The notes beneath the pieces were generated by a model. It saw nothing but the letters and a program-made list of their open reading frames with translations, did no database searches and was not told where the DNA came from. Shown in pieces: positions 1 through 13,249 of a DNA stretch of 64,000 nucleotides (positions are counted from its first letter, which is position 1; each line of letters starts with the position of its first letter). The stretch is from positions 64,208,841 through 64,272,840 of the forward strand of contig NC_088132.1 in assembly GCF_036370855.1 (NCBI RefSeq), in the 5' to 3' direction. The stretch is from Dromaius novaehollandiae. Lineage: Eukaryota; Chordata; Aves; Casuariiformes; Dromaiidae. Position numbers and translations under genes: made by a program.

Positions 1-385
1 GTTTCATTAGACCAAACAATATAGCTGGGAAAGAGACGACAAATTTTTTGGCATGCCAGTCCTTCTTCAGGTTATTTGGCACATACTGGACAAGACATCT
101 GGCAAGAAAATATTTCTCTCAAGGCCTATATTGAATTGTCTTAAACCTTTTTGTTTTCCTCATGAATTACTTTTGTTCACAGAGCTTAATACATGTCAAT
201 TATTCTACTGTTCTTACAATGTCTAAGCACTGGCTGCAACTCAGAGGATTTTACTAAAATGGATGGACTCCTTGGAGTGGGAATGTATAGAAAGACCTCT
301 CTACCTACAGAGCTTCAGTTCTTTAGGACTGTATCCTATCCTGTCCCCAGGACTGTTTTTGTCCTTTTGATGTGTTGCAACATCA

Positions 386-434
386 TTCCATACACTACAA
401 TGTATGGAATACATACACTACAATGTACGGAATC
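386..434. repeat. Hairpin plus 23-bp tandem duplication
   Basis: TTCCATACA (386-394) and TGTATGGAA (401-409) form 9-bp inverted arms around a 6-base loop. Overlapping this, a 23-bp unit at 389-411 is repeated at 412-434 with two mismatches. Confidence 0.7.
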
Positions 435-1071
435 ACAGAAGAAAATAGCTGCAGTTACTAACAGACAAAACCAAAGATACAAATGCACCTTTGCAGCACA
501 GTTATTTGGTTTACCAGCACTCAAAAAAGCACAAAAACCTTCTACTGATCCACTTCTATACTTCATGAAATGCTTACTTAAAAACTGTCAGGGCACATTT
601 ATTGCACTAAATCTGATCACAGGCTTCCCTACCCCAAATGCCTCCACCTTGCCTTCCCCACCACATTCAACTCTGTGTGCAAGGACTCAAGCTTCCACAG
701 AAACAGAAGGAACCTCTGCTCCTGGATTACGGATCTTCAGAAGCCATTCCCATCATTTCTGGGTCCTAGTCCAAAAATACCAATCTGCACGTAAACAAGC
801 TGTGATCATGCTGGCCCTTCAAATCAAGACTCACTTCAGTATTAACCGTATACCATTATTTCTTCCTAAGGTGCAACATGCACATAGAAAGGTTCCCCAC
901 AGAGCCACTCCAGCTCATTACATATGGAACTGGAACCTGCAGCTCAGCATTTTATACAGCTGTGTGGTCCTTACATTAGCATGAATGCTAGTCAGTGGCT
1001 TGCAAGGTTACCCTGGGTTGCAGGACACCGTTAGTCATTTCTCACTGAGTCTCAGTTCATCACTTAAAAAG

Positions 1072-1094
1072 AAAAAAAAAAAAAAAAAAAAAAA
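1072..1094. repeat. A23 homopolymer
   Basis: Uninterrupted run of A preceded by AAAAAG. No retroposed body is recognisable before it, so a SINE or processed-transcript tail is not supported. Confidence 0.9.
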
Positions 1095-3720
1095 CCCACA
1101 CAGGGAAAGCACTTCCCTACGTAACAGAAGTACTCAATATGGTAAAGATAATGGGGCAGTTCTATGTATTTTTTCTTGTGGGCAAGACATATGTAAGTGA
1201 TATTATTCATTCACAACAGCAGTGTCTGTATATCTATTCATGCTGCTGCATTACAGGCTGATAAGGAAGCAATGCAGCCTACCAATCTGTAAAAAAAAGT
1301 TCTCTAGCTGAGCTCTTATCTGTGCCATATGCTACAATAGTATCTTCTCTGATTTACCATCCAGCACATTCAATTCCTCTTACGTGCAGTCTAGAAGTAT
1401 TCTACATTTTCCTTCCTCTGTAGTAGTCTAGTGGAATAAGAGCTCTTTATCTTTCAATTCTCCCCTTGGCCCTCCTGGAAAAAAAAATCCTTAACATAAC
1501 AGAATGACAGAGTATCTGTTAAATGGAAGACTACTGAGTAGGAAAGAGTTTTTTGTTCTCATGTTTATTATTCCCTTATTGGAAATTAAATACATTTGCC
1601 ATCTGTTACCTTAATGACCTAAGGAGCACATCAGTAGAGTCCTGTCCTGGCATCACCTGTGATTGCACTGGAAGTCTTTTTCAGAAACAACAACAGCAAA
1701 ACAAACAAACAAAAAACCCTGATAGAATTAGTGGAATTGCCAGAATGCACACTGGGGATACAGTCATTAAAATGCTACATAATTAATTTCAGTCTGGAAA
1801 TTATCTATGACCTAAATGCCTTTCATAGATTACCAGTTCTAATGACTTTTCCTTAATGGCACATTAAAAGCAGCTTTCCATCATTTTTAATTAATTGTTG
1901 AAAGCAAACAAACCTCCAAGCATCTGATAGAAAAGCCTCAGTTCTGTAAACTTAAGTATATGTTTAATTTTACTCACATGAATAGTTCTTTTAACTTCAT
2001 ACATATAAAAAGCCCAGGAAACCAACTACATTCATATGCGCTTGCAAAATCAGAGCCAAGAATCATCACCAACCTTCTCTTCTCACAATGAAAAATACAT
2101 CCTTTCTTTTTGTTCCAGAGTGCTTGTGGTGGAGACTAGTTAATCTCTTTGTTGTTAGGGTGGGGTGGGGGAGCAGGACTTAGGAAGAAATGTATGGAAA
2201 GGAGGAGAAAATGAATAAAATAAACATTACACAACAATCTCTAATGAAAGCTACCACAAGACAAGCCAGCATTGCCAGATGGATTGGGTAAATACGAATT
2301 TCAACAGATTTCCTCAAAGATGTGGTCCTGCTTTGAAAAGCAGCTCCATAGAAGTTGATTATTTATGGTTTATGTTTATTGCATCTCAACAGCTTCATCT
2401 TAGATATGTTCAGTTTAATAGAAAAACCACAAAGCAAACAAAACCCCTTCCTTAAAAATGACTTTCCAGGAGGCATTAGAAAGATGTGAGATACAAATTT
2501 ATCGTATTCTGCCTTGAACTATTGCTGAAGTTTGATTACTTTCAGATCCTGATTTGCAATTTAGCATTACTCTACAAGGTTAAATAGCTACTGTGCACAA
2601 TTACAGGAATAACTACATAACAGCAACGTGCAGTGATTTTTACACATATTATATACAGGGAGCAATACAACACTACCTGAGACATAGGTGAAACTTCAAG
2701 ACAAGTGAAGGGTGGATTGTAGTCTAGCAGAAATAAATCATTGTATACAGGGATTTAGGAACTGCATGCCTGCCAAGGACTTCATGGTTTGGGGGGCCAT
2801 AGACCCATAGATGAAAGCATATACACTGAAGTATTATCTAAGCTAGAATCAACCACAGTAAATTCCTAAAAGCAAATATTTACTAGTCAGGTCTAAAGAC
2901 CTGATGTATTCTTCAGACCTGCTAGCCTTTATTCTGGGTTCTTGCTGCTAATTAAATACGTCAAAACTAGATCCTTTCAGGAGAATGAATGTAAAACATA
3001 GGCTTACAAAAGAAGCCACAAGCCCAACTACTGCTTTAGAACTTATTAACCAAGGGGAGTAGGTAGGCAACCAGGGAAGGCATTGCATGAAAACACCTGA
3101 CGAAAGTTGAACGTTGGGCGGCACAGGGTTATTGGCCTCCACTCAATCGAAACTGGTTTTGCTACCAATTATTACAGTAAAGCAACAATGGTAACATCGA
3201 AGTCCTCACATACCCTTGACTACAGTCTCCAGCCTGTTCAGCCCAGGCTGCGAGGGCAGCATGGGAGCTATATGGGTCCCTTTGTCCGGTCCAGGAGGAG
3301 CTCATTAGCCAAGCAGCTGTGCCAAGTCTCTTCATCTACCATCTGCCCTGGACAAGAGGTTTCCACACAGCATTTTTCACCTCTGTTCCAGGTTTCCATT
3401 TTGTTTTTCTCTTCCACAGATAAAGGACATAAGCAGATCTTCACTGAGAGAAGCATGGCGAGAGCTGAAGGGAGCCACGCATGGCAATTCGCAACAGCAA
3501 ACAGAGCACAAGAGCTCGACTCCAGCAAAACTGACAAACAACTCCCAGCAATTTCAGCACAGCTAGAATTACAACCCTCAAAGCTTCACATGATTAACGT
3601 GCTTCTTCCTCACGCTCATGCACAAACTGTGGGAGAAGAATATTATTAAGGTTGAAAAGTCAGCATGTGCAAGGTGGAGAACACCAGAATTAGAGCTGCA
3701 TTTGCAGTGTAGGTGGGACA

Positions 3721-4015
3721 CAAATGTTTTTTCTATCCTAAGAAAGTCTGATGTTTTGGAATTACTTTTCAGCTTGATTTGAAGTAAAAAGTTGGCATTT
3801 TGAAAATTGCTGTTGGATTAGTAATTGTTTTCCTTTGATATTTTCAGAACATTTTGTTCTGATTTTGCCTTTTTTATGAATTCTTTCCAATAAGGTGAAT
3901 TTTCAGAGTAAAAAACCATTTTGCACTAAAAAAATATACAGTTTAGTTTCCAAATGAAAAGAATCAAAAAATGGACAGTTTCAGACAATTTTGAAGTTTT
4001 TGTCCAGAACTACTT
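3721..4015. repeat. AT-rich segment resembling an old dispersed (MITE-like) repeat
   Basis: Repeated AAAAT/ATTTT words (CATTTTGAAAATTG, ATTTTCAGAACATTTTG, GAATTTTCAGAG) in both orientations resemble a class of AT-rich, self-complementary repeats common in sauropsid genomes. Termini and target duplications were not identified. Could equally be low-complexity unique DNA. Confidence 0.25.
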
Positions 4016-7000
4016 GATTGGGTGGTTGTGTTAAACCAACCCTTCCCCTACAATTTTTTTTTTCTCAATCAGCATTTCTGATTCTCTTTGCTCAGTATGT
4101 GCTCCCATGTCTTTACTGCCCACTATTCAAACCGTAGTCAGACAACAGAATTATTATTCTCCCACTGAGCTTCCCTATGGCATTCATCATTAGAATATCT
4201 AACCAAACCTGTACATGAATGGATTTATTTCCATACTGCCCCTGCTGAGCTCCATCCCAGGCTCCAGTGGAAAGAGTGCTCTAGGTAGCCCAGACCCTTT
4301 CTGCCCAACCTAGCCCAAGTTTGACCCCTTCTTGTCCACTGTGATCAACATTTTCTTGCCCCAAGCACATCTTTTCCATTACCATCAATTTATAGCCTTG
4401 TCTAGTCCTCGGCTTCGCTTCTCTCTTCTCATCCCAATGGTATTTTTATTTTCCAGCCAGGGCTAATCTGTTCTCTCTGGGTTTGCTGTCCCAAGTGATT
4501 CGTGTCTCTTTCCATTCAAAGTTCCCTGTGTACATTCTCAAAGGTGGCTGAGCAGCTGTGGCCAAAACCCTCCCCGCCCTCCACCAATCCCCTTCAAAAA
4601 TAGGTACATATGCGAGTCAGCTTGAGACAGGCTCCCAGCACTCAGAATTTTAGTCCATGCAGTTAAAATCTGGCCAAGTAATAAGAAAGCAAAGTCTTCT
4701 AATAGAAAGCATTACGCAGCCTTAATAAATAATGTATTTCTTGCAGCTAAAGGAGGAGACAGGCTTTCTACAACACAAACTTGATTCTCCTTCTTAGAGG
4801 ATATTTTCCTTTCTTTTATTACCCTTCCCCAAATGCCTATTGTCCCTCTGACCATGCTGCCTCTTTACTGCCTCTTCTCCCACTCCCTTAGTCCTTTCTG
4901 TTCCTTCACACATTTTAGGCATGTACCATGCCTCATCAAAACAAAGGTGAAGGTCTGATCAGCTGAGCATGGGTCAGTTTACCAAACAGTTTAGTAGTTC
5001 TATAATGGAGAAGACCTACTTTTCTTCATTAACTGGGTCAACAACTGCAAAGTAAAAGCATGCCAAGGACTTCTAAGACCCCAAAACATCTAGAAAAATT
5101 TGAACTTCAGAAAGTATCTGTTTAACTTCAATTAGGCTTGAAAACAATTTCCAGTATACAGTCATGCAGTAAGGGTCATCTGCCACGGACAGAGGTTATC
5201 AATGAACTTATGTGGTCTTAGCTTTGTTTACATCTTAACATGCCATATCTGAGCACTTGACTAGTGTGTTACAAGAAGAAAAACATGAATGTAGAGGATA
5301 GATGCAGCAGCAATGGTTGGTGACTTCGTATCAGCCATCATATTCTGGGCATCTTAAAAAGTTTCTTAAGTACATGAAAACACATTTTAGGTCCCACTTA
5401 CATAGAAACAATGCAGAATTTTATATAAATTATGCCTACTCAGCAAATGAAATGCCTAACCTAACATACCGCTTTCCTTCAAATCCAGAATAATCTGGGA
5501 AGATTCTGCAGCACTGTCATACAGCAATATTACGCATCACCTAAAAGAAGAACAGGAAAGTATATAGAACTTCTTTCAGGGGGGAAAGAAATTTATTGTT
5601 TTGTTCTGTAAATATGCCCTTACCTATGTACACTGGCATTTAAACACCATATATTAGTGACATCTAAAAGCATGCTGAGGCTGGATAAAGAGACAGGAGA
5701 AGGTTGCCTTTTACATCTAAATATATCAGGAAGATGGGAGGAAAGGATTGATGATTTGTTAACAGGATTTATTTCTGTGCTGTGCATTGATTTACAACTG
5801 CATAAATAAGCAATAGTGCTGGGAACATGTTGGTTTGCTATCTGGGAATCTGAGGAGGAGGAAATCCTTGAACAAGCAATGCCATGTTCCAGCAACATGT
5901 GTTGGGTTGTCATCCCCAGACAGGCCACACAGTTTGCAGGAGAACTTGCTGCTTCCCCCAGAATTAAACCCTTTGGTGCAGTGATGCTCTGCTCAATATG
6001 CCTGAGAAGCTGCATGCTTCTGCCATGGGTGACAAGTCACCTAAAGCCCTCAGCAAGGTGAGACCACATCATGCTTGCTGCAACATGCTGCAGCCTAAGA
6101 TCATGGCTTACCTGTGACCTGGCACACTCACTGCACCAAAATGTACAATGCCAGAGGACTTCCTTACTCTCCTGTGGAAATTCCCAGCTACTATCTGTCC
6201 TTCTGCACAACAGAAATGGCAGAAAAAGGAGAGACATGGTGCTAAGATCCATCAGAATAAACACGCTGCATCGAGTGCCCAGTATGCACCAGAGCTAGGG
6301 TAAAACAGGACATGAGTGTGAATGGCAAGTCTGCCATTATTTACAATACAAAATTACTTCTTAGAAAACACCACTTTTAATGCTCTGCTTCAATTTTGCT
6401 ACAAACCATAGGGCCTGCAGGACATCCTCCTCCTTTATGGAGGACCAGTCACTAGAACAGCAGGACTCATATTCTGCATCCACAAAAGTACTTGTTCCTA
6501 ACAGTGACTCTTGCACATCCTTGAGCATGCTGTTCCCCATCCTGCTGAGCACAACCACTAGGGTCAATCATGATGCTGGGAGGCTTGAGGAGGAACCGAA
6601 GGAGATCGCACCATGCATAGGCACCCAGAACAACAGACTGAACTAGGCACTGATGAGGAAGCTATGGAAAAAAATCACAGGTTGAACAAATTTAGTAAGG
6701 ATAACAAGTAGTCCAGATACATTCCAATGGCTAAAAGCAAGCTCTCACATGCAATTTCTCCTTCTTCACAAACACAGTTGTTACATTTAAGAAATTGTCC
6801 TGTGTTCTCTGCTTGCCCATCACATACTTTTCCCATATGCCCGCATAAAATTGCAGGGCATCTGGTCTAAATCTGACTGATTTAGAGGAAAGGCAAAGTA
6901 TATCAAAATAGTTGATCTATCTTTGTTTTGCTTAATATTTTTAATTACTTCATTGTATAATATTAAAAAGTCTGAATTTGAACCTATTAGCTCAGAATGG

Positions 7001-7385
7001 CAGAAGATAAACAAGAGATATGAGCTTTATACATGAGATAAGATACACACTAAGACCATTTCATTTCCATGGACCATGCAATCTCCAAACACCACACTAT
7101 TTGTATGCGCTTGGTGTACTTCCTTCTGGATCAGCTGGTTTCAGATCACGCTGGTGATTTATGAGATGCTACACTTACAGGTCATGCTAACTTGAAAGTG
7201 CACGGAAGAATGTCAGCTGCAGAGCTACACCAACGATTTGATTTCTTTTTAAAATACTACTGGGAATTGCATTTAAGCAGACTGGTTCTGTCAGACAGCC
7301 AATATGAAATTTTACAAGATGGGCCAAGCAAACAACTCTCAGTCACCCAGAGAGACAGTTCTACTCTCATCTCAGCAAAAAGCAA

Positions 7386-7387
7386 GT

Positions 7388-7418
<31 letters not shown>

Positions 7419-7423
7419 GGGGG
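7386..7423. repeat. (GT)n followed by G22
   Basis: About eight GT units (7386-7401) run directly into a G run at 7402-7423. The run could form a G-quadruplex. Its length is prone to sequencing error. Confidence 0.9.
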
Positions 7424-8614
7424 TGTTTGTGTCAGTGTAAGTCAATGTAAGGAGCTGAATCAGTTCACTGAGAGGTCAGAGAGCATTTGAGCTGTTTCAA
7501 TGGGGACTGGAGGAGGGAGGACCACATAGCCAGTAGACAACTGCCTCAGAAGTAAAATTCTTTTGCAATAGCAATAATTTGTTAGATTGGCTCTGGCAAG
7601 CTCATGAAATTTCACCCAGATTTGTAGCTCATTCCTAGGCTAGCAGAGATAAAGATGGCTAGTGAACGAATGAAAGATAAGGGCTTTCTTCATAACAGCT
7701 TCGTCTAGCTGATCTAGGAGTATCCTTATGCACATAGCACTAGATGTTCCCAAGCCAGAAGAATCAGTTTAGATCTCGGATCTTACTGGTCAACATTCAG
7801 GACAGGGAACTTCACAACAACCATTACCAAAAGGAGATGTATACAGCAATAGTTAATATCCTATCAAAATTACCATTTTTGAGAAGTAATAATGATGGAA
7901 AAAGACAGCAACTTTCTGAAGGTGTCTGCAGTGTGCACGATAATCAATGTTAGACTGCAAATCCATACAACCTTTTGTAACACACTGTTTAAATCAAAGC
8001 CATTTTGCTGTTTTCAGGCATAAAAAGCCTGGAGTAAAAACAAGGAAACACAACGGCAAAAACTAGCACTGGATGTACACAACAGTACCTGTCTGGGGCA
8101 TAGCTGAATTACGAATTCCCAAGTTAATGCAACAGAACAAAGATCACTTTGTAAGTGCAGGTGAAATGATCTTTTTAAGTTGCTTAAGGCATAACTCTCT
8201 TTTCCCAGCCTCCAGCTGTTGCAGAGCTTAGGGCTCACTGATCAGTCTTTGAGAAGGGTCCCACAACATTCAATGTTTCAAATCCAAGACTTAAAAATTA
8301 TTCTTTTACTGACATTTGGGACTTAACTCTTCATGGTCCAAGTGTGCTTTGCAACTGAACATTGTAAATTACATAAAAAGCCTTTTTGGAATGTTACTTT
8401 CCTTCTAATGAACAGCAAGAGCATCACTTGCCAGCAGGAGTTTACTGCATATATGTCTTCACACAGACAAGCAAACTTTGAAGACTGTGATGTAGGAAAA
8501 AGCCCTAACTTAATTGAAAACTTTTCAGATTCATTCCTGTTGTTCTGGAGATAGTAAAAAGCCTCAGTGCAATTTATGAAGGACCCAAAAAGGTTCCTAA
8601 AATCCATCTACAGT

Positions 8615-8640
8615 AAAAAATAAATAAATAAATAAATAAA
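8615..8640. repeat. (AAAT)n microsatellite
   Basis: A short A run leads into about five TAAA units. Confidence 0.9.
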
Positions 8641-10160
8641 CAATCTCCCATTCCTATCCCAAGAAGGATGACAAAAAAAAAAAAGAGAGCACTTCAAGTT
8701 TCCTGTGGAGATTTGCTTGTTTGTAGCAATCTGGTGGAGAAAAGTTCCATTTCTCTGCTCCTGCTCTCACATTCTCTGTCTCCTAAACAAGATACAACTC
8801 TACAGCCAGGATTTCTAGCTGTTTATATCCACCCCATGATAGCTTTGGAGATGGGATAGCTTTCAGTGCGCCTGCTGTAACAAGATCCAAAATTAAACAA
8901 ATGCACATGTAATCAGGCAGGAATAACGAAGAACTCAAACAGCACGTGTAGCTGGTTCACATGAGCTGATGCTATGCTTCAAACCAGAATCATCTGAGGT
9001 TTCTGTGGCTAGTTGCTTCCATCCTTTTTGATCCATGCTTGGGATGCAAATTAGAGTAATTTTCATCTTTAGACAATTTTTTTCCCCCAAGGAACAAAAT
9101 AGCATCAAGAAATAAACTGGACCATCCTAACACACTATCACCAGGATTATCCAGTTTTAAATCCAGATAGCATTGTCATTGCTTCTTTGACAGCAAAGGA
9201 GAAGGGGTGAAATAAAGGGTGAAAGGAACTTTGTTCAGCAACCCTCTTTGGACAACTATACTAGGAAATTCTCTGATACTCTCTTGTATATGCCAACCCC
9301 TTCTTCACCCCGGAGGAAAGGGTGATGTGACAGGATCTAAAGGAAAATGCACAGCATGTTTTTCAACATTAGCCAAAAGAATCTCCATAGGGGAGTTGTT
9401 TGTATGTCACACAAAGGGGCTGAAGAGGGAAGCTCCTCTTAGAAAACCCACTGTAAGGACAGAATGACTTTTACAGCTCAGAGCCTGCTTGAAAGGATTT
9501 GCTTAGTGGAGAGCAGGAAGGACACTAGTGCTTCCAGGCAATGCTGATGTCCAGAGTTAAATGGTGAAAGAGTATTATTATAGCTTAGACAAATCCCAGA
9601 CCTATTGCAGAGAGTTTATCTTACCAGAGGCCATAACGGAGCACAGAACTGGCAACCCTAATCCAGGCTTGCTCTAATCATGCTCTCTGTTGAATGGCCT
9701 GAAAAATCTGTGTTTATATCTCCCACAGATAAAGTAGCAATCTCAGACTGTACAATTATTATGAAAAAAATCCAGACCTGAGCTATTTTGATTCAGGAAG
9801 GCTATCAATAATCTTTGAACCCTTTGACTGCTGTGGATCAAGACTCTCAACCAGATTTCAATCCCCTTTCAATCATCTCCCCTTATGAAAACAGATATAA
9901 CATAACACAAGATAGTCCAAAAGGGAGCTAACTGGGAGAAAAAGGCACACAGACTAGCACGAGTCACCCCAAACTGAATTTGAGAATGCAGTTCTTACAA
10001 ACATCAGCATGTCCCTTGCACCCTTTTATTCTCTGCTCCCCAAAGCATCTCCAAAGAATTTTCATCCATATACTTCACTGCTCTCTCCTCCATCTCTACC
10101 ATGATACTATACTGTGATTTTGTTATTTATTGATCAAATCCTGGCTTACATAAACTTTTA

Positions 10161-10192
10161 ACACACACACACAGACACACACCCCAGCCTTG
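10161..10192. repeat. (CA)n microsatellite, interrupted
   Basis: CA units interrupted once by AGACAC. Confidence 0.9.
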
Positions 10193-13100
10193 AAACAGTG
10201 TCGGGATGCCCAGAGCATAAAACCAGTGCCCTGTTCTAGGGCCCGACAATGCTGATCACAAGCTTGACAGAGTCCGAAAACATCATAAAGTTAACTCAAG
10301 ACAGAAAATTGAAGTTGTTATGAATCCAGACCTCACTAGAACTACTCATAAGAACAATTACAGTTTAGACTAAGTCCATCTAACTTTTAGTACCCTGCCA
10401 CCCCCAGTAGCCACCAACAGAAGCATGGGTGAAAGAAGAATTGAACCATAGTGATAATTCCTCAGGACGTTACCCCAGCTTCCAGAATTTTGTACCTGCA
10501 GGGTTTCCTGAATGAGAAACAAGGTTTGTGTGTTCAATTTATTTCCATTAATTTGTCTAATACCTTCATGAACCCTTTTGGCTCAGCTGTTACTCACTTT
10601 GCTTCAACTCACCATTAGGTTTTCTGGTTGCTTTCCAATTGCTATCACAATCCCAGAAGACAAAGGACAAAATTCCCATGGCTTCACCCACAGCAAGTAG
10701 CAAAGAGGGAAAGCATAGTGAAGACACAGTCAACTTGCATGGACATGAACCAAACCAATATAGTTATACTGGCTAATCTATTCCATGTTCTTTGAACCTC
10801 TAGGACTTACCTTGGCTTCTGACTCTTCTCCTTCATGTGGGTAAGAAGCCTGGCAGGAGAAAAGAGACATCAACTCTCATTTTGTTGTGAGACTTGGTTG
10901 GTTTGTGGTTCCAGGTGCAACCTGAATGAAAAAAGCTCCAAAGTATCCATACACTTCAGCCATCACTACTAACTTTTATCCTTACCAGTCTCAAAACAAG
11001 AATATTCAGGCCGAGTGGAAGAGGATGAGAACTCCACAGGCTTTAGTTTGTGCTTGGGGGAAGGAGGTGGAGGGGGTAGAACAATACTCACTTTCACAGC
11101 ACTGAAGATGGATCCATATTTTGCTAAAAATTGCTGATGTCACCTAATTTAATATCATTGCAGTTCAAATGAGCACATGTTGGTAAACAAAGATGCAATG
11201 GAAGGGCAGCATCCTGTTTACATTTCATTGCATAATGATTCGTTTATGGTTCTTCAGCAGGGCAGAGGCTGTAATCATACAAAAGGTCAGCAATTTCTAC
11301 TAGGGCTTTTGCATTTAGCCTGATAGTGTTTAGGTTAGAAATTCCAGTGTTGATATAATCCTGATGAGCAGTCTTCATCTTTCCTGGAAATCAAGAGTTT
11401 GACGTAGACAGAACTTTTTAATTTAAGGTTTGGAAAATACTCCCCATGTTTCAAAAGAAAGCTAATTGTCTTTGAGTACAGCAAATGTAATCCTTCTGCA
11501 AACTATACCCTCTGATGGATGCAGAGTATATGCTCTCTCTCACAGGTCCCATAAGGACACAACATTGCCAGACTTGAAAGGTGAAGGGAAAAAAAAATAA
11601 AAATCACCTTGAACATTAGTGGCCTCAGAGTTAAATATAGCTGGGGGAAGCTCTATCATTGTTTGGATAAAATAATGACAAGTGAGCAAATATTCTAAAG
11701 CCTTCAAAATAACCTTCCCTTCTTTCCACTCTGGAATCAGTTTTCTCAGTTCCTATACCAAACCACCCAGGTTCTTCAATAGCTTTGTGCAAAACTGGAA
11801 ACTTGAGGTTTTGACATCAGTGCATTACGTATTAAATCAGTATTTACACATTGTTCTCACAGATATAAGGAGGGAGGTATTTTGCTTAGTATGGTGGCTA
11901 AGAAGAGATTAGTGTTCAGCAGTAAAACATTTGCATTCTACCCTGTTTACTAGGGAAAGAAATCATAGAAAATCCAAAAGGGTTGAGGGGGGTGAGGTCA
12001 ATCTATTCATTCACCCGGTGGTCAGTTTTGTTTTGTTCTTTTGCTGGTAGAAAGACAGACAACGGCCTGTTCAGTTAGTATCAGCCAAGGTCTCACATGT
12101 TTCATGACACAGTCACAAGAGTTATCATAAGTTCAAGCCCAATTAGGGCTGTCTTGTCACACAGTAAAGTCTGAAATTAGTGAGTTACTATCTCCATTTC
12201 TTTCCTTCCCCCCGCCCTTTGACTCTTTTCTCTCTAAATAACCATAGCTTTTACAGCTTATAACACAAATACATGCACCAGCACCCTTGGCTGCAGCACC
12301 TTCAATTTTATAGAAGTCATCTGTGGAGAAAAGAAAGGTGACTGCTATTTTTTGAAGCACCTTTTTTGATACCAATAACTTAATTGCTTCCTCAACATAC
12401 CAACTTGGATGAAAATTAAGCTGAGAAAACAAGGTACAGGAAGGAGTAGAAAGCAGGAACATGTGCAGCATTACAATATACCTTTTGTTTTCAAGCAAAC
12501 TGAAGGCAGCCATTGTATTTAGGATTCAGCATTCCCTCCTCATCTATCTCATACCCTAGTCAGATGCCAAGCAGAGTTATAAGATAAAAGGCCTGCAGGA
12601 TCAGCTATTTAACTGCAGCATTAAGATAACTAGCACAAAATCTTGACACAGTAGGAGCTAATGGCACAACTCCATCAGGTTCTGATAAGCTAAGATTTCT
12701 TCACGTTTAGTGTTTGCCTGAAATCTAATCTTCAGCTTTACCTTTCTTATGTATTAGTTAGTTTCTTGTGATCTCAATTCAGTGAAAGTCAAAGTCACAG
12801 GTAACACTGCACATTTAGGAAGGACTTGTCCCCTATGTCCACAGGAACACACTTTATGGAATTTGTGTGCGTACCCCCAAATAATAAATCTATTGATTTA
12901 GAGGTCGACACCAACTCTTAAAGATTGCATACCCTCCCAAGGTTTATCCTCTTCAAATACTAAACATGATTCACATATACCAGAAAACACACACAGAGCA
13001 ACCTTTCCCAGCTGTTGGAAGAGTATGATTTTACAGTGCTACATGATTTACATTATGATCAAACAAACATGGCTTCTGAGAAGATTAAGAGCTACTTTGC

Positions 13101-13229
13101 AATCTCCAAATACTCCCTCACATACATACTTTCAAGCCAAAGATGTCCTTAAATCAATACTTCACAAGCCCTCAAGGAACTGGGATGTAATTATTGGAAC
13201 ACCAGCTCCTGATTAAGGACTTGTTTTTT

Positions 13230-13249
13230 AAAAAAAAAAAAAAAAAAAA
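13230..13249. repeat. A20 homopolymer
   Basis: Uninterrupted A run after a T6 run. Confidence 0.9.

Larger units (their letters stand above)
1..3720. other. Intergenic, downstream of GPBP1
   Basis: No recognised gene. It holds a 263-codon open frame of doubtful status (193-984), an A23 run and a 180-codon open frame (3107-3649) that I could not relate to any family. Confidence 0.6.

Noticed and set aside
1072..1094. A23 as the tail of a processed pseudogene or SINE
   Set aside because: No gene-like or SINE-like body precedes it and no flanking duplication was seen.
3107..3649. 180-codon open frame on the plus strand
   Set aside because: No recognisable domain, a second frame is open on the other strand, and there is no splice or promoter context.
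8615..10192. CRISPR-like array from spaced short repeats
   Set aside because: These are ordinary microsatellites in vertebrate DNA, with no repeat-spacer structure.
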